Shown: positions 1 to 6,404 of the stretch, piece by piece
Layout: every line of letters starts with the position of its first letter
Position numbering within the stretch: the stretch's first letter is position 1
From: CAKOSP01 sp964371745
GTDB taxonomy: Bacteria; Bacillota_I; Bacilli_A; RF39; UBA660
Direction of reading: 5' to 3'
DNA: 8,258 bases
NCBI GenBank assembly: GCA_964371745.1
Contig: CAYJNS010000049.1
Coordinates: 1-8,258 of the forward strand
Made by a program: the position numbers and the translations under genes
The notes under the pieces: model-generated
Database searches by the model: none
The model's input: the letters and a program-made list of their open reading frames with translations, nothing else
Told to the model about the DNA's origin: nothing

Positions 1-1
1 A

Positions 2-1321
2 AAATGTTTGGATGAAATACCTCAAAGTGCTGAAGGTAAAGCTATAATGACAACTGAACCTAAATTTGTACCTTCAAGTGGAGCAAATATTAAGGTTAAT
101 GATTTTAGTGCTAATATAAAGTTAGTTGATTGTGTAGGTTATGTAGTACCTGATGCAACTGGTTTTGAAGATGAAGATGGTAATCCTAGAATGGTAAAAT
201 CTCCTTGGTATGATGATGCAATAACATTTGTTGAAGCGGCGGAGATGGGAACAGAAAAGGTTATTAAAGATCATGCTACAATTGGTATAGTAGTAACTAC
301 TGATGGGTCTTTTGGTGAAATAAAAAGAGAGTCATATTTAGATGCAGAAGATAAAGTAATAAGTGAACTACAAGAAATAGGTAAACCATTTATTGTTGTA
401 TTAAATACAAATAATCCTAATAGTGAAACTACAATTAATTTAGCAAATGAATTAGAAGATAGATATAGTGTACCAGTTATGCCTATGAGTGTAGATAAAA
501 TGAATGAACCCGAAATTATGGATATACTTAAAACAGCGTTATATGAGTTTCCAGTTATGGATATTAAAATATCTATTCCAGAGTGGGTACATGTATTAAC
601 AAATAATCATCCTATTAAATCGCATTACTTAGAAATGATAAGGGAAAGTATAACAAGTGTTGAAAAGGTTAAAGATATAGAGTATATAACAGATTATTTC
701 AAAGAAAGTCAATATATTTCAAAATCTTATATACATGAATTAGATGCAGCAACTGGAACTATTACTATAGCTTTAGAAAGTACGGATGATCTATATAACG
801 AAACCCTTAAGGAAATGTTAGGCGAAACAGTTATGTCTAAAGCAAGTATTTTAAAGATGTTTTCATCTTATAAAGATGGAAAAGAAGAGTATGATTCAAT
901 CAAATCAGCACTTAAAATGGCTAAAGCAACAGGATATGGAATAGTTTATCCAACAACAAAAGATATGAAATTAACTGCTCCAGAAATAATAAAACAAGGA
1001 TCACGTTTTGGAATAAAATTAAAAGCAGTAGCATCATCTATACATCTAGTTAGAGTAGATGTAGAATCAACTTTTGAGCCAATTATAGGTTCCGAAATTC
1101 AATCAAAAGAACTTATAGATTATTTAATGAAAGATTATGAAATAGACCCGAGTAATATTTGGAAAAGTGAAATATTCGGAAGAAGTTTAGAAAATGTGGT
1201 AGGTGAAGGTATTAAAGCAAAATTATCTATGATGCCTGATAATACAAGATTTAAACTTGGAGATACAATTACTAAAATAGTTAATAAAGGATCTAATACC
1301 TTAATTGCATTTGTACTTTAA
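2..1321 (+). CDS. spoIVA: Stage IV sporulation protein A (SpoIVA), 5'-truncated by window edge
   Basis: SpoIVA is the cytoskeletal ATPase that polymerises on the forespore outer membrane in the mother cell. It forms the basement layer of the spore coat and is anchored through the small peptide SpoVM. The reading frame is open to the left edge (K-C-L-D-E-I-P-Q-S...), so the TTG at position 8 is an internal Leu and not a start. By alignment from memory with the 492-residue B. subtilis protein, about 53 N-terminal residues, including the Walker A loop, lie outside the window. Visible hallmarks are the TTEP sensor-threonine region (about bases 50-61), the Walker B-like LVDCVGY with its Asp at 128-130, the stretch PWYDD...EAAEMGTEKVI, QGSRFGIKLKAVA, and the conserved hydrophobic C-terminal tail ending LIAFVL, the region known to direct localisation. 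An intrinsic terminator follows directly. Its promoter, expected to be sigma-E dependent, is off the window. No internal stop or frameshift is seen. Confidence 0.97.
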   Translation, partial: KCLDEIPQSAEGKAIMTTEPKFVPSSGANIKVNDFSANIKLVDCVGYVVPDATGFEDEDGNPRMVKSPWYDDAITFVEAAEMGTEKVIKDHATIGIVVTTDGSFGEIKRESYLDAEDKVISELQEIGKPFIVVLNTNNPNSETTINLANELEDRYSVPVMPMSVDKMNEPEIMDILKTALYEFPVMDIKISIPEWVHVLTNNHPIKSHYLEMIRESITSVEKVKDIEYITDYFKESQYISKSYIHELDAATGTITIALESTDDLYNETLKEMLGETVMSKASILKMFSSYKDGKEEYDSIKSALKMAKATGYGIVYPTTKDMKLTAPEIIKQGSRFGIKLKAVASSIHLVRVDVESTFEPIIGSEIQSKELIDYLMKDYEIDPSNIWKSEIFGRSLENVVGEGIKAKLSMMPDNTRFKLGDTITKIVNKGSNTLIAFVL

Positions 1322-1344
1322 AACGAAATGGATTTTCGTTTTTT
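1320..1344 (+). terminator. Intrinsic terminator after spoIVA
   Basis: A nine-base stem AAAACGAAA (1320-1328) pairs with TTTCGTTTT (1334-1342) around a five-base loop TGGAT, and the T run continues to 1344. The stem has only two G:C pairs, but position and shape are right. It overlaps the last base(s) of the spoIVA stop codon. The A-rich left arm means it could also terminate in the other orientation. Confidence 0.72.
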
Positions 1345-1368
1345 AATGTATCTTTTTTTAAAAATTTA

Positions 1369-1377
1369 TGATACAAT
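1369..1377 (+). promoter_or_regulatory. Extended -10 promoter for the surface-protein gene
   Basis: TG-A-TACAAT (TG 1369-1370, TACAAT 1372-1377) is an extended -10 element for the housekeeping sigma factor, 27 bases upstream of the ATG at 1405. The -35 position (about 1349-1354, TATCTT) is poor, as is usual with extended -10 promoters. A second TACAAT at 1383-1388 lacks the TG and leaves little room for the SD, so I prefer the first. The start site is expected near 1384. The SD is a weak AGTAGG at 1389-1394. Confidence 0.55.
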
Positions 1378-1404
1378 ATTTATACAATAGTAGGTTGTAA
1401 GAAT

Positions 1405-3969
1405 ATGAAGAAAAATAAAATTAGAAAAATAAGTGTTTTAGTTGTTGTGGTGTTATTGGTAATCTTTGCTAGTTTATCACTTTTTTCATTTGCTAGATAT
1501 GTAGGTTCATCTATTTGGGATTATTATTTAGAATCTAATGAATTTTATTTTTATAGTAATCAGTTAAATGATGATGTTAATATAATGGGAACGTGGAATG
1601 GAGGGTCTGTTGCATTTGAACTTCTAAATTATAACGAAGCAAATGAAGTGACTCAAGGTAATATTAATTATGAATTAGAGTGTAAAATTTTAAATGATTC
1701 AACTGGTAATTTATCTTGTGGACTAAACGGAACAACATCAAGTACATACACTGGATCCATTGAAAATATAAAAATTTGTAGAAATGACACTGAAGATAGT
1801 GTTGATACTAGTTCATTCAATGAAGAAACTTGTTCAACAAGAGGATATACCTGGATAGAAGGTAACTCAAGTTTAGTTAATTTTTTTGAAGTAGTAAGTT
1901 CAGATTCTAGTCAAGAAATAGAATATGTAGAAGTTGAAATAACTGCTAAATCAACTTCTCCTTATTCGAAAACATTAACTGGAGAATTCCATTTGACTAA
2001 AGTAGAATCTCCTCAAGATATTTTTATTGAACACGAAACATATTCTACTTATGAAAAATTAATTATTAGTAATCATTCTGCTGAACCAATAGAGTATATT
2101 TTAAGATGGGATGCAAGTAAACTTAGAATATCTAAAGGTGAATATTATAATGAAAGCTATAGTTCAATAGGTTATATAAATGAAGTTGTATTTAAAGTTG
2201 AAAAAGGGCAAACTATAGATTTTGATTTTTATAAAACTAATGCAAGTGATACAATAACAATAGATGATTTTATTTTAGTTGAACCTCCAAAAGTTAGAGA
2301 AATTAAAGTTACATCTATAAATTTAATTGAAACATCAGCAGGCGTAACAGAGCTTTCTAATCCTACATATATAGATGATTCTATTTCTATGCATTTAAAT
2401 TTACCTTCAAACTCATCTACTTTTTCTTATGAAGTTACGATAGAAAATACTACTTTAGAAACATATTATTTAAAAGAGATTGTAGAATTAGTTAATACAT
2501 CAGGAATAAACTTTGTTCCATATGGTCTAAGTTTATATCATGAGTTTGATCCTGGGACAAAATCTATATTTTATATAAATTATAATGGGTATGATACGCT
2601 TCTTGCTAACGAACTTATTTTAGAACTTGAATTTATTTTTGAGCAAGGAGAAGTATATGAAGACGAGACGCTTAACGGTGCAACGCCAGAAATAATCGAT
2701 GGACTTATACCAATTGATTATAATGATTCTACTGGTATGTGGCAAAAAGCAGACGTAATAAATGGTGAGTGGTATGATTATAGTATTCAAAAATGGGCAA
2801 ATGCTGCTAGTGTAATAGCTTCACAAAGGGATTATTATGCTGCTGCTGATCCTGGTACTCCGGTTGAGTTAGATCATATGACAGCAATGCTTGTATGGAT
2901 ACCGAGACATTCCTATACAATTAAAGATAGCAACGGATATCACGGATATGGGGGAGATGCAATATCAAGGGAGACTCCTGGTGCTATAAACATTAAATTT
3001 ATAGGCGCAGACGAATTAGATACAGGTTCCGCCGAGTACTCGAGTGAATATCCTGAAAATTATTATACATCAGCAGCATTTTGTTGGGGCAATACGTGTG
3101 ATGATCCAGCAACTAGAAGCGATGAGGGAAATGATGAAATACCTGGATTTTGGATAGCCAAATTTGAAGCTTCTACAGTAAATAATTTATTATATTCTAA
3201 ACCAAATATGAGACCGGCAGTTCATGAAACTATATATGAAACTTTTTCAAATGTTCAAAGTCTAATGAATGGAACAAATGGGTATAATAATTATGGTTAT
3301 GTTGGTTTTGTAGATGCGCATTTAATAAAAAATACAGAATGGGGAACTATTTCCTATTTATCACAGTCTAAATATGGTAAATATGGAAATACAGCTTATA
3401 CTGGTGCAAATAAAGAAATATATATAAATAATTGTAGTTCTTATATAACTGGAATTGGTGGATCAACACCGACACAAGGAAGTACTACTGCAACTTGTTA
3501 TACAAATACGTATGATACTTATAATGGTATGGGTGCATCTACTACAGGAAATATATATGGAGTATATGACATGGTAGGCGGAACATTTGACAGGGTTATG
3601 GGAATAATACTTGATTCTAATGGTAATTTTATTTCAGATTATTCTGGTTTTAGTGAGTTACCAGAAGGAAGATATATTAATATTTACCCATATGATACGT
3701 ATAGTATAGGTGATATAAGTCCTATAAAAGGAGATGCCCTTACCGAAACTATTAATTATTATAGCGATAGGTATCTAGGAGATCCAAGATTTTCATCAAC
3801 AAATTATTATTTATACCACTGGTTATATAGAGGTGGAAGTTTATTCTTTTCAAATACAGATGCAAATGGGATATTTTCATACACGTTATTTAATGGACAA
3901 GCGGATGGACATCACTCATCGAGATTTACTATAACTATGTATGGATCTATTGTAGAACATTTATATTAA
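1405..3969 (+). CDS. Large secreted/surface protein with beta-rich modules and C-terminal FGE/C-type-lectin-like domain
   Basis: I know of no gene name for this 854-residue protein. Residues 1-30 form a Sec-type signal: basic KKNKIRK, a hydrophobic stretch at about 9-29, and a possible signal peptidase site after Ser-Phe-Ala30. It could equally stay as an N-terminal anchor. No lipobox, LPXTG or C-terminal membrane segment is present. Residues about 31-200 (ARYV...WDYYLESNEFYFYS...SPYSKTLTGEFHL) match a secreted beta-sandwich-like module I recall from gut Bacillota proteins. Residues about 205-412 look like two more beta-rich Ig-like segments. From about 413 a different module starts: GLIPIDY, QKWANA, a MLVWIPRHSY-like strand, GFWIAKFEAS, HLIKNTEWG, SQSKYG, TTGNIYGVYDMVGG, RGGS (809-812) and HSSRFTI. 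This order resembles the FGE-sulfatase/C-type-lectin fold, although the catalytic cysteines of true FGE cannot be assigned. Cysteines are C93, C105, C125, C143, C560, C565, C677 and C698; pairing is unknown. It has its own promoter between spoIVA and HU. The role is probably adhesion or ligand binding at the cell surface, by inference. Confidence 0.8.
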   Translation: MKKNKIRKISVLVVVVLLVIFASLSLFSFARYVGSSIWDYYLESNEFYFYSNQLNDDVNIMGTWNGGSVAFELLNYNEANEVTQGNINYELECKILNDSTGNLSCGLNGTTSSTYTGSIENIKICRNDTEDSVDTSSFNEETCSTRGYTWIEGNSSLVNFFEVVSSDSSQEIEYVEVEITAKSTSPYSKTLTGEFHLTKVESPQDIFIEHETYSTYEKLIISNHSAEPIEYILRWDASKLRISKGEYYNESYSSIGYINEVVFKVEKGQTIDFDFYKTNASDTITIDDFILVEPPKVREIKVTSINLIETSAGVTELSNPTYIDDSISMHLNLPSNSSTFSYEVTIENTTLETYYLKEIVELVNTSGINFVPYGLSLYHEFDPGTKSIFYINYNGYDTLLANELILELEFIFEQGEVYEDETLNGATPEIIDGLIPIDYNDSTGMWQKADVINGEWYDYSIQKWANAASVIASQRDYYAAADPGTPVELDHMTAMLVWIPRHSYTIKDSNGYHGYGGDAISRETPGAINIKFIGADELDTGSAEYSSEYPENYYTSAAFCWGNTCDDPATRSDEGNDEIPGFWIAKFEASTVNNLLYSKPNMRPAVHETIYETFSNVQSLMNGTNGYNNYGYVGFVDAHLIKNTEWGTISYLSQSKYGKYGNTAYTGANKEIYINNCSSYITGIGGSTPTQGSTTATCYTNTYDTYNGMGASTTGNIYGVYDMVGGTFDRVMGIILDSNGNFISDYSGFSELPEGRYINIYPYDTYSIGDISPIKGDALTETINYYSDRYLGDPRFSSTNYYLYHWLYRGGSLFFSNTDANGIFSYTLFNGQADGHHSSRFTITMYGSIVEHLY

Positions 3970-3997
3970 ATTAGTATCTTTAATATCACAATGTAAT

Positions 3998-4036
3998 AAA
4001 AAAAATGTAAAATATTTATAAAATGTTCATTTTTTC
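3998..4036 (+). promoter_or_regulatory. A/T tract: weak terminator and/or UP element
   Basis: The gap between the surface-protein gene and HU contains A-rich AAAAAAAATG (3998-4007) and complementary CATTTTTT (4028-4035), which could pair as an eight-base stem with a long 20-base loop and T-rich 3' arm. As a terminator this is poor, but nothing better follows the surface gene. The tract ends right against the proposed HU -35 element, so it could equally serve as an UP element for RNA polymerase alpha subunits. Which role applies cannot be decided from sequence. Confidence 0.3.
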
Positions 4037-4065
4037 TTGATTTTAAAGCAAATTGTTGTTATGCT
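4037..4065 (+). promoter_or_regulatory. Sigma-A promoter for HU
   Basis: The -35 element TTGATT (4037-4042) is followed by a 17-base spacer and the -10 element TATGCT (4060-4065), with an extended TG at 4057-4058. The start site is expected at about 4072, giving a leader of roughly 47 bases before the HU start codon. The combination of -35, ideal spacing, extended -10 and upstream A/T tract suggests a strong promoter, in keeping with an abundant nucleoid protein. Confidence 0.6.
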
Positions 4066-4071
4066 TATTAT

Positions 4072-4089
4072 GTAAGAAAAATATCTTAC
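4072..4089 (+). promoter_or_regulatory. Hairpin at the 5' end of the HU leader
   Basis: GTAAGA (4072-4077) and TCTTAC (4084-4089) are perfect inverted repeats around a six-base loop AAAATA. The left arm starts at about the predicted transcription start, so the hairpin would sit at the very 5' end of the HU mRNA, 16 bases before the SD. Such terminal hairpins are known to protect mRNAs from 5'-end-dependent decay. An operator for a dimeric repressor is the alternative reading of the same symmetry. Confidence 0.4.
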
Positions 4090-4118
4090 GACTTTAGAAA
4101 TGTACGGGAGGTAGAAAC

Positions 4119-4391
4119 ATGTCTAAAACAGAATTAGTAGAATTTATTGCTAATGAAACTGGTTTAACAAAAGCAGATTCAGCTAGAGCATTAGATGCTA
4201 CAGTTGCAGGTATTACTGCAGGATTAAAAAAAGAAGGAAAAGTTGCTTTAGTAGGATTTGGAACATTCTCAGCTAAACAAAGAGCTGCTAGAGAAGGAAT
4301 CAATCCTCTTACTAAAGAAAAACTTAGCATTCCTGCTAAAACTGTTGCTTCATTTAAAGCTGGAAGCAAATTAAAAGAAGTTTTAAACTAA
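4119..4391 (+). CDS. hup: HU family DNA-binding protein
   Basis: This 90-residue protein has the standard length of bacterial HU, the dimeric nucleoid protein that bends and compacts DNA without strong sequence preference. The N-terminal helices (MSKTELVEFIANETGLTKADS...) form the dimer core. The DNABII signature runs from VGFGTFS through KQRAAREG to INPLTKE (about residues 45-67), with the arm-tip Asn-Pro that intercalates at DNA kinks. The C-terminus is KAGSKLKEVLN. The start is set by a strong SD GGGAGGT (4106-4112) six bases before the ATG. It has its own promoter and terminator, so it is probably monocistronic. In B. subtilis the homologue hbs lies directly downstream of spoIVA; here the surface-protein gene separates them. 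The reverse-strand frame across this gene is a shadow of the HU codons. Confidence 0.97.
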   Translation: MSKTELVEFIANETGLTKADSARALDATVAGITAGLKKEGKVALVGFGTFSAKQRAAREGINPLTKEKLSIPAKTVASFKAGSKLKEVLN

Positions 4392-4421
4392 AAAAAGTTA
4401 GCTAAGGCTAATTTTTTTTTT
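4391..4421 (+). terminator. Intrinsic terminator after HU
   Basis: The stem GTTAGC (4397-4402) pairs with GCTAAT (4407-4412) with one G:T wobble around the tetraloop TAAG. It is extended by an A run on the left (4391-4396) against a T run on the right (4412-4421). The ten-base T tract and compact loop make this the most convincing terminator in the window. It overlaps the last base of the HU stop codon. Confidence 0.88.
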
Positions 4422-4430
4422 GAAAAACAC

Positions 4431-4459
4431 TTTAAATATATTAAAAAATTTGGTACAAT
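4431..4459 (+). promoter_or_regulatory. Promoter for the six-gene operon
   Basis: TTTAAA (4431-4436) is a four-of-six -35 match, followed by a 17-base spacer and the extended -10 TG-G-TACAAT (TG 4451-4452, TACAAT 4454-4459). It lies just downstream of the HU terminator and just upstream of the first operon gene. The expected start site, about 4464-4467, falls inside the SD at 4461-4471, which is unusual and is discussed as a finding. Confidence 0.6.
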
Positions 4460-4460
4460 T

Positions 4461-4471
4461 AAGGTGGTGAT
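4461..4471 (+). promoter_or_regulatory. Near-perfect Shine-Dalgarno that sets a GTG start
   Basis: AAGGTGGTGAT differs by one base from AAGGAGGTGAT, the full complement of the 16S rRNA 3' tail. The GTG at 4464 and ATG at 4470 lie inside this site and so cannot be used with it. GTG at 4476 sits eight bases after the GGTGG core, the normal spacing, and is taken as the start of the following gene. Confidence 0.6.
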
Positions 4472-4475
4472 GATA

Positions 4476-5090
4476 GTGGATATAAAAATTAAAAATAAAT
4501 ATTTTTTTAAAAATAAAAAGCAAATGATTACCTACTTAATTATTTTTGTAGTATTTATAATTTTATTTATAATTTTAGGAACAAGAAATTATGATGATGC
4601 ACTTAGTGATAATTTAAAATTTCACGAGGATTTTCCAGGTGTAATTAAAGATAATATTTACGAATATATTAATGCAAGGGATTTAAATGTTCTTTTAAAC
4701 GAAAATACATCCGCAGTATTTCTTTTTGGCAGTTCTCAAAATAAGTGGACTGAAGCAAGTGCAAATATACTAAATGAAGTTGCTATGGATAATGATATTG
4801 AACAAATATTTTATTATGATTTTTTTGATGATAGAGTAGTTAATAATGGAAACTATGAACAAATAGTTGAGAAGTTATCAAGTCATTTATATGTAAACGA
4901 TTATGGTAAACAAGAACTTAATGCTCCTTTAATAGTTGTTATGCTGGATGGTAAAGTTATATTTACTGATGACTCAACTGCTTTTGTAAGGGGAAACATA
5001 GATCCAGATGTTTACTGGAATGAATATAATACGAATGAACTTAAAAATAAACTTGATGTAGTTTTTAAGTCATATAATGGAGTTAATTAA
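4476..5090 (+). CDS. Membrane-anchored thioredoxin-fold-like protein lacking cysteines
   Basis: The product is 204 residues from GTG 4476, chosen for SD spacing; the in-frame GTG at 4464 would add four residues. A basic N-terminus and one hydrophobic helix at about 18-35 put residues 36-204 outside the cell. The outer part reads like a thioredoxin fold: strand SAVFLFGS (79-86), a helix (about 91-105), strand IEQIFYYDF (108-116), then a turn with Ala-Pro at 150-151 in the place of the thioredoxin cis-proline, strand LIVVML, DGK and VIF. Where a CXXC motif is expected the sequence is SSQNKW (86-91), and the protein has no cysteine at all, so redox catalysis is ruled out. Related Bacillota proteins that I recall keep a C-P-W-C type motif here. 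The role is unknown; a binding or scaffold function is inference. It is first in an operon and its stop codon overlaps the next start (TAATG), implying translational coupling. Confidence 0.72.
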   Translation: MDIKIKNKYFFKNKKQMITYLIIFVVFIILFIILGTRNYDDALSDNLKFHEDFPGVIKDNIYEYINARDLNVLLNENTSAVFLFGSSQNKWTEASANILNEVAMDNDIEQIFYYDFFDDRVVNNGNYEQIVEKLSSHLYVNDYGKQELNAPLIVVMLDGKVIFTDDSTAFVRGNIDPDVYWNEYNTNELKNKLDVVFKSYNGVN

Positions 5091-5839
5091 TGAGTGAGAA
5101 AAAAACAAAGGTATCTTTTATAATATTTCTAATAATATTACTTATATTTATTGTAGGAGGTTTTTTTACAATGAATTATTTACTTAATAATCCACTTGGT
5201 AGTTCTAAAGAAAAAGAAGATATAACTCAAATAGTAGATATAAGAATTGATAAATCTAAACACTATATTTATTTTGAAAATGAAGAAGTGGTAATGCATG
5301 ATTATGAAATTGCATTTAAAGATATTATCTTTAACTTCTCTAGTGGTAAAGAAATAGAAAATACATTAAATGATCAGATGGATGAATTTAGAAAATCAAT
5401 ATCTAAAGAAGGTGAAATACCTGAAGATAGTGATATAGCTTTAAATGAAGAAGGTATTTATAATGTTTTATTTAGAGATTATGAAATATATGAATTTGGT
5501 GATTATATAACTGTTTTAGCGCTTGATTCTAGTTATGATGTATTAACTGGTGCAACCGCACAAAAGTTATCTGGTTATACTTTTTCAGAAAATGAAAATA
5601 GACTTGTAAGTGAGTCTGAAATTTTAAAAAAATATGAAAAGACAATTGCTGATGTAACTGACGCTGTAAAAGATAAGTTAGATACATTAAATTTAGATGG
5701 TGCAAACATAGATGTAAATGCAACTATAAATGATTTTAAAAATTATAAAATATATTCAAATAAAATTGGTGATCTAGAAGTTCGTTATTTAGTAAAATCA
5801 AACACGCTAGATTATTTTGATACATTAGTAATAAAATAA
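5090..5839 (+). CDS. Membrane-anchored protein, possible RsiV/DUF3298-like extracellular domain
   Basis: The 249-residue product has a charged N-terminus and one hydrophobic helix (about 9-32), with the rest predicted extracellular. No lipobox or cysteine is present. The layout of the outer part resembles the DUF4163-DUF3298 region of RsiV-type proteins: an N-terminal segment ending in a helix (IENTLNDQMDEFRKSI, about 89-104), a strand pair ITVLALDSSYDVLTG (140-154), then GYTFSENENRLVSESEIL followed by a long helix (about 180-200) and a closing strand region with VRYLVKS. This comparison is from memory of the fold pattern and is weak; no full motif can be claimed. No sigma factor gene lies beside it, which argues against a classical anti-sigma role. 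The ATG overlaps the previous TAA by one base, with GGAG at 5079-5082 as SD. The reverse-strand frame inside this gene is a shadow. Confidence 0.7.
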   Translation: MSEKKTKVSFIIFLIILLIFIVGGFFTMNYLLNNPLGSSKEKEDITQIVDIRIDKSKHYIYFENEEVVMHDYEIAFKDIIFNFSSGKEIENTLNDQMDEFRKSISKEGEIPEDSDIALNEEGIYNVLFRDYEIYEFGDYITVLALDSSYDVLTGATAQKLSGYTFSENENRLVSESEILKKYEKTIADVTDAVKDKLDTLNLDGANIDVNATINDFKNYKIYSNKIGDLEVRYLVKSNTLDYFDTLVIK

Positions 5840-5853
5840 AGGAGGAATTAATT

Positions 5854-6384
5854 ATGTATGATGAAGAAAATAAACTAAAAAAAGCATTAGATAATTTAAA
5901 AGAAAGACTAACAATAATTAGAGCAGGAAGAGCAAATCCTGCAATGCTAAATGGTGTAAATGTAATGTATTATGGGGTACCAACTCCACTACAGTCAATT
6001 GCTACTATATCTGTACCTGAGGCTAGAAAATTATTTGTTAAACCATTTGATAAAACAGCTATTAAAGATATTTCCAGAGCGATTAATGAAGCTGACCTTG
6101 GAATAAATCCAACAGATAATGGCGAAACTGTTATATTAAGCATCCCTGATTTAACTGAAGAAAGACGTCGTGAATATGTTAAAATGGCTAAAGCTATGGG
6201 AGAAGAGTGTAAAGTAGCAATAAGAAATATTCGTCAAGATGTAAAAGATTCTATTTTAAAAGATGAATATCCAGAAGATGAAGAGAAACATTTATTAAAT
6301 GATTTACAAGAATTAGTAAATAAATTTAATAAGTTAGTAGATGAAGAGATTAATTTAAAAGAAAAAGAACTTATGAGTATATAA
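5854..6384 (+). CDS. frr: Ribosome recycling factor
   Basis: RRF works with EF-G in the cytoplasm to split the post-termination ribosome into subunits. The 176-residue protein carries the family landmarks in order: LTIIRAGRANPAML (about 18-31), the hinge and domain II with YYGVPTPLQSIATI, the PFDK segment, EADLGINPTDNG, IPDLTEERRREYVK, and the C-terminal helix of domain I with VAIRNIRQDVKD. It is slightly shorter than the usual 185 or so because the N-terminal helix begins later than in most relatives. The start is fixed by a strong SD AAAGGAGG (5838-5845) eight bases upstream, so the shortness appears real. In most Bacillota frr follows pyrH; here it is embedded between a membrane protein gene and fmt. 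Confidence 0.97.
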   Translation: MYDEENKLKKALDNLKERLTIIRAGRANPAMLNGVNVMYYGVPTPLQSIATISVPEARKLFVKPFDKTAIKDISRAINEADLGINPTDNGETVILSIPDLTEERRREYVKMAKAMGEECKVAIRNIRQDVKDSILKDEYPEDEEKHLLNDLQELVNKFNKLVDEEINLKEKELMSI

Positions 6385-6392
6385 GTTTTTTT
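6363..6392 (+). terminator. Possible weak terminator or attenuator between frr and fmt
   Basis: AACTTAT (6368-6374) pairs with ATAAGTT (6381-6387) around a six-base loop GAGTAT, extended by an A run (6363-6366) against the T run (6386-6392). The hairpin spans the frr stop codon and ends 12 bases before the fmt ATG. It contains only one G:C pair, so any termination would be partial, and translating ribosomes at the end of frr would mask the left arm. Confidence 0.3.
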
Positions 6393-6404
6393 AGAAGGGA
6401 TAAT

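Noticed and set aside
2..13. TTG at position 8 as the start of SpoIVA
   Set aside because: The frame is open upstream to the window edge, and the family has about 53 more N-terminal residues including Walker A. No SD precedes the TTG.
3700..3969. Possible variable region of a diversity-generating retroelement at the 3' end of the surface-protein gene
   Set aside because: The fold resembles known targets and the end is Asn/Tyr rich, but no reverse transcriptase, template repeat or second near-copy of the segment is in the window, and AT-rich DNA gives many AAT/TAT codons anyway.
4100..4114. Mini-ORF ATG-TAC-GGG-AGG-TAG covering the HU Shine-Dalgarno
   Set aside because: It has no SD of its own, and its four codons consist largely of the HU SD itself. 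A leader-peptide role cannot be supported.
4094..4369. 91-codon reverse-strand frame over HU
   Set aside because: It lies wholly opposite the HU coding region, has no plausible SD and no recognisable product. It is a shadow of HU codon usage.
5529..5723. 64-codon reverse-strand frame in the second operon gene
   Set aside because: The His/Leu/Gln-rich translation is the typical antisense of Asp/Lys/Asn-rich codons and has no start context.
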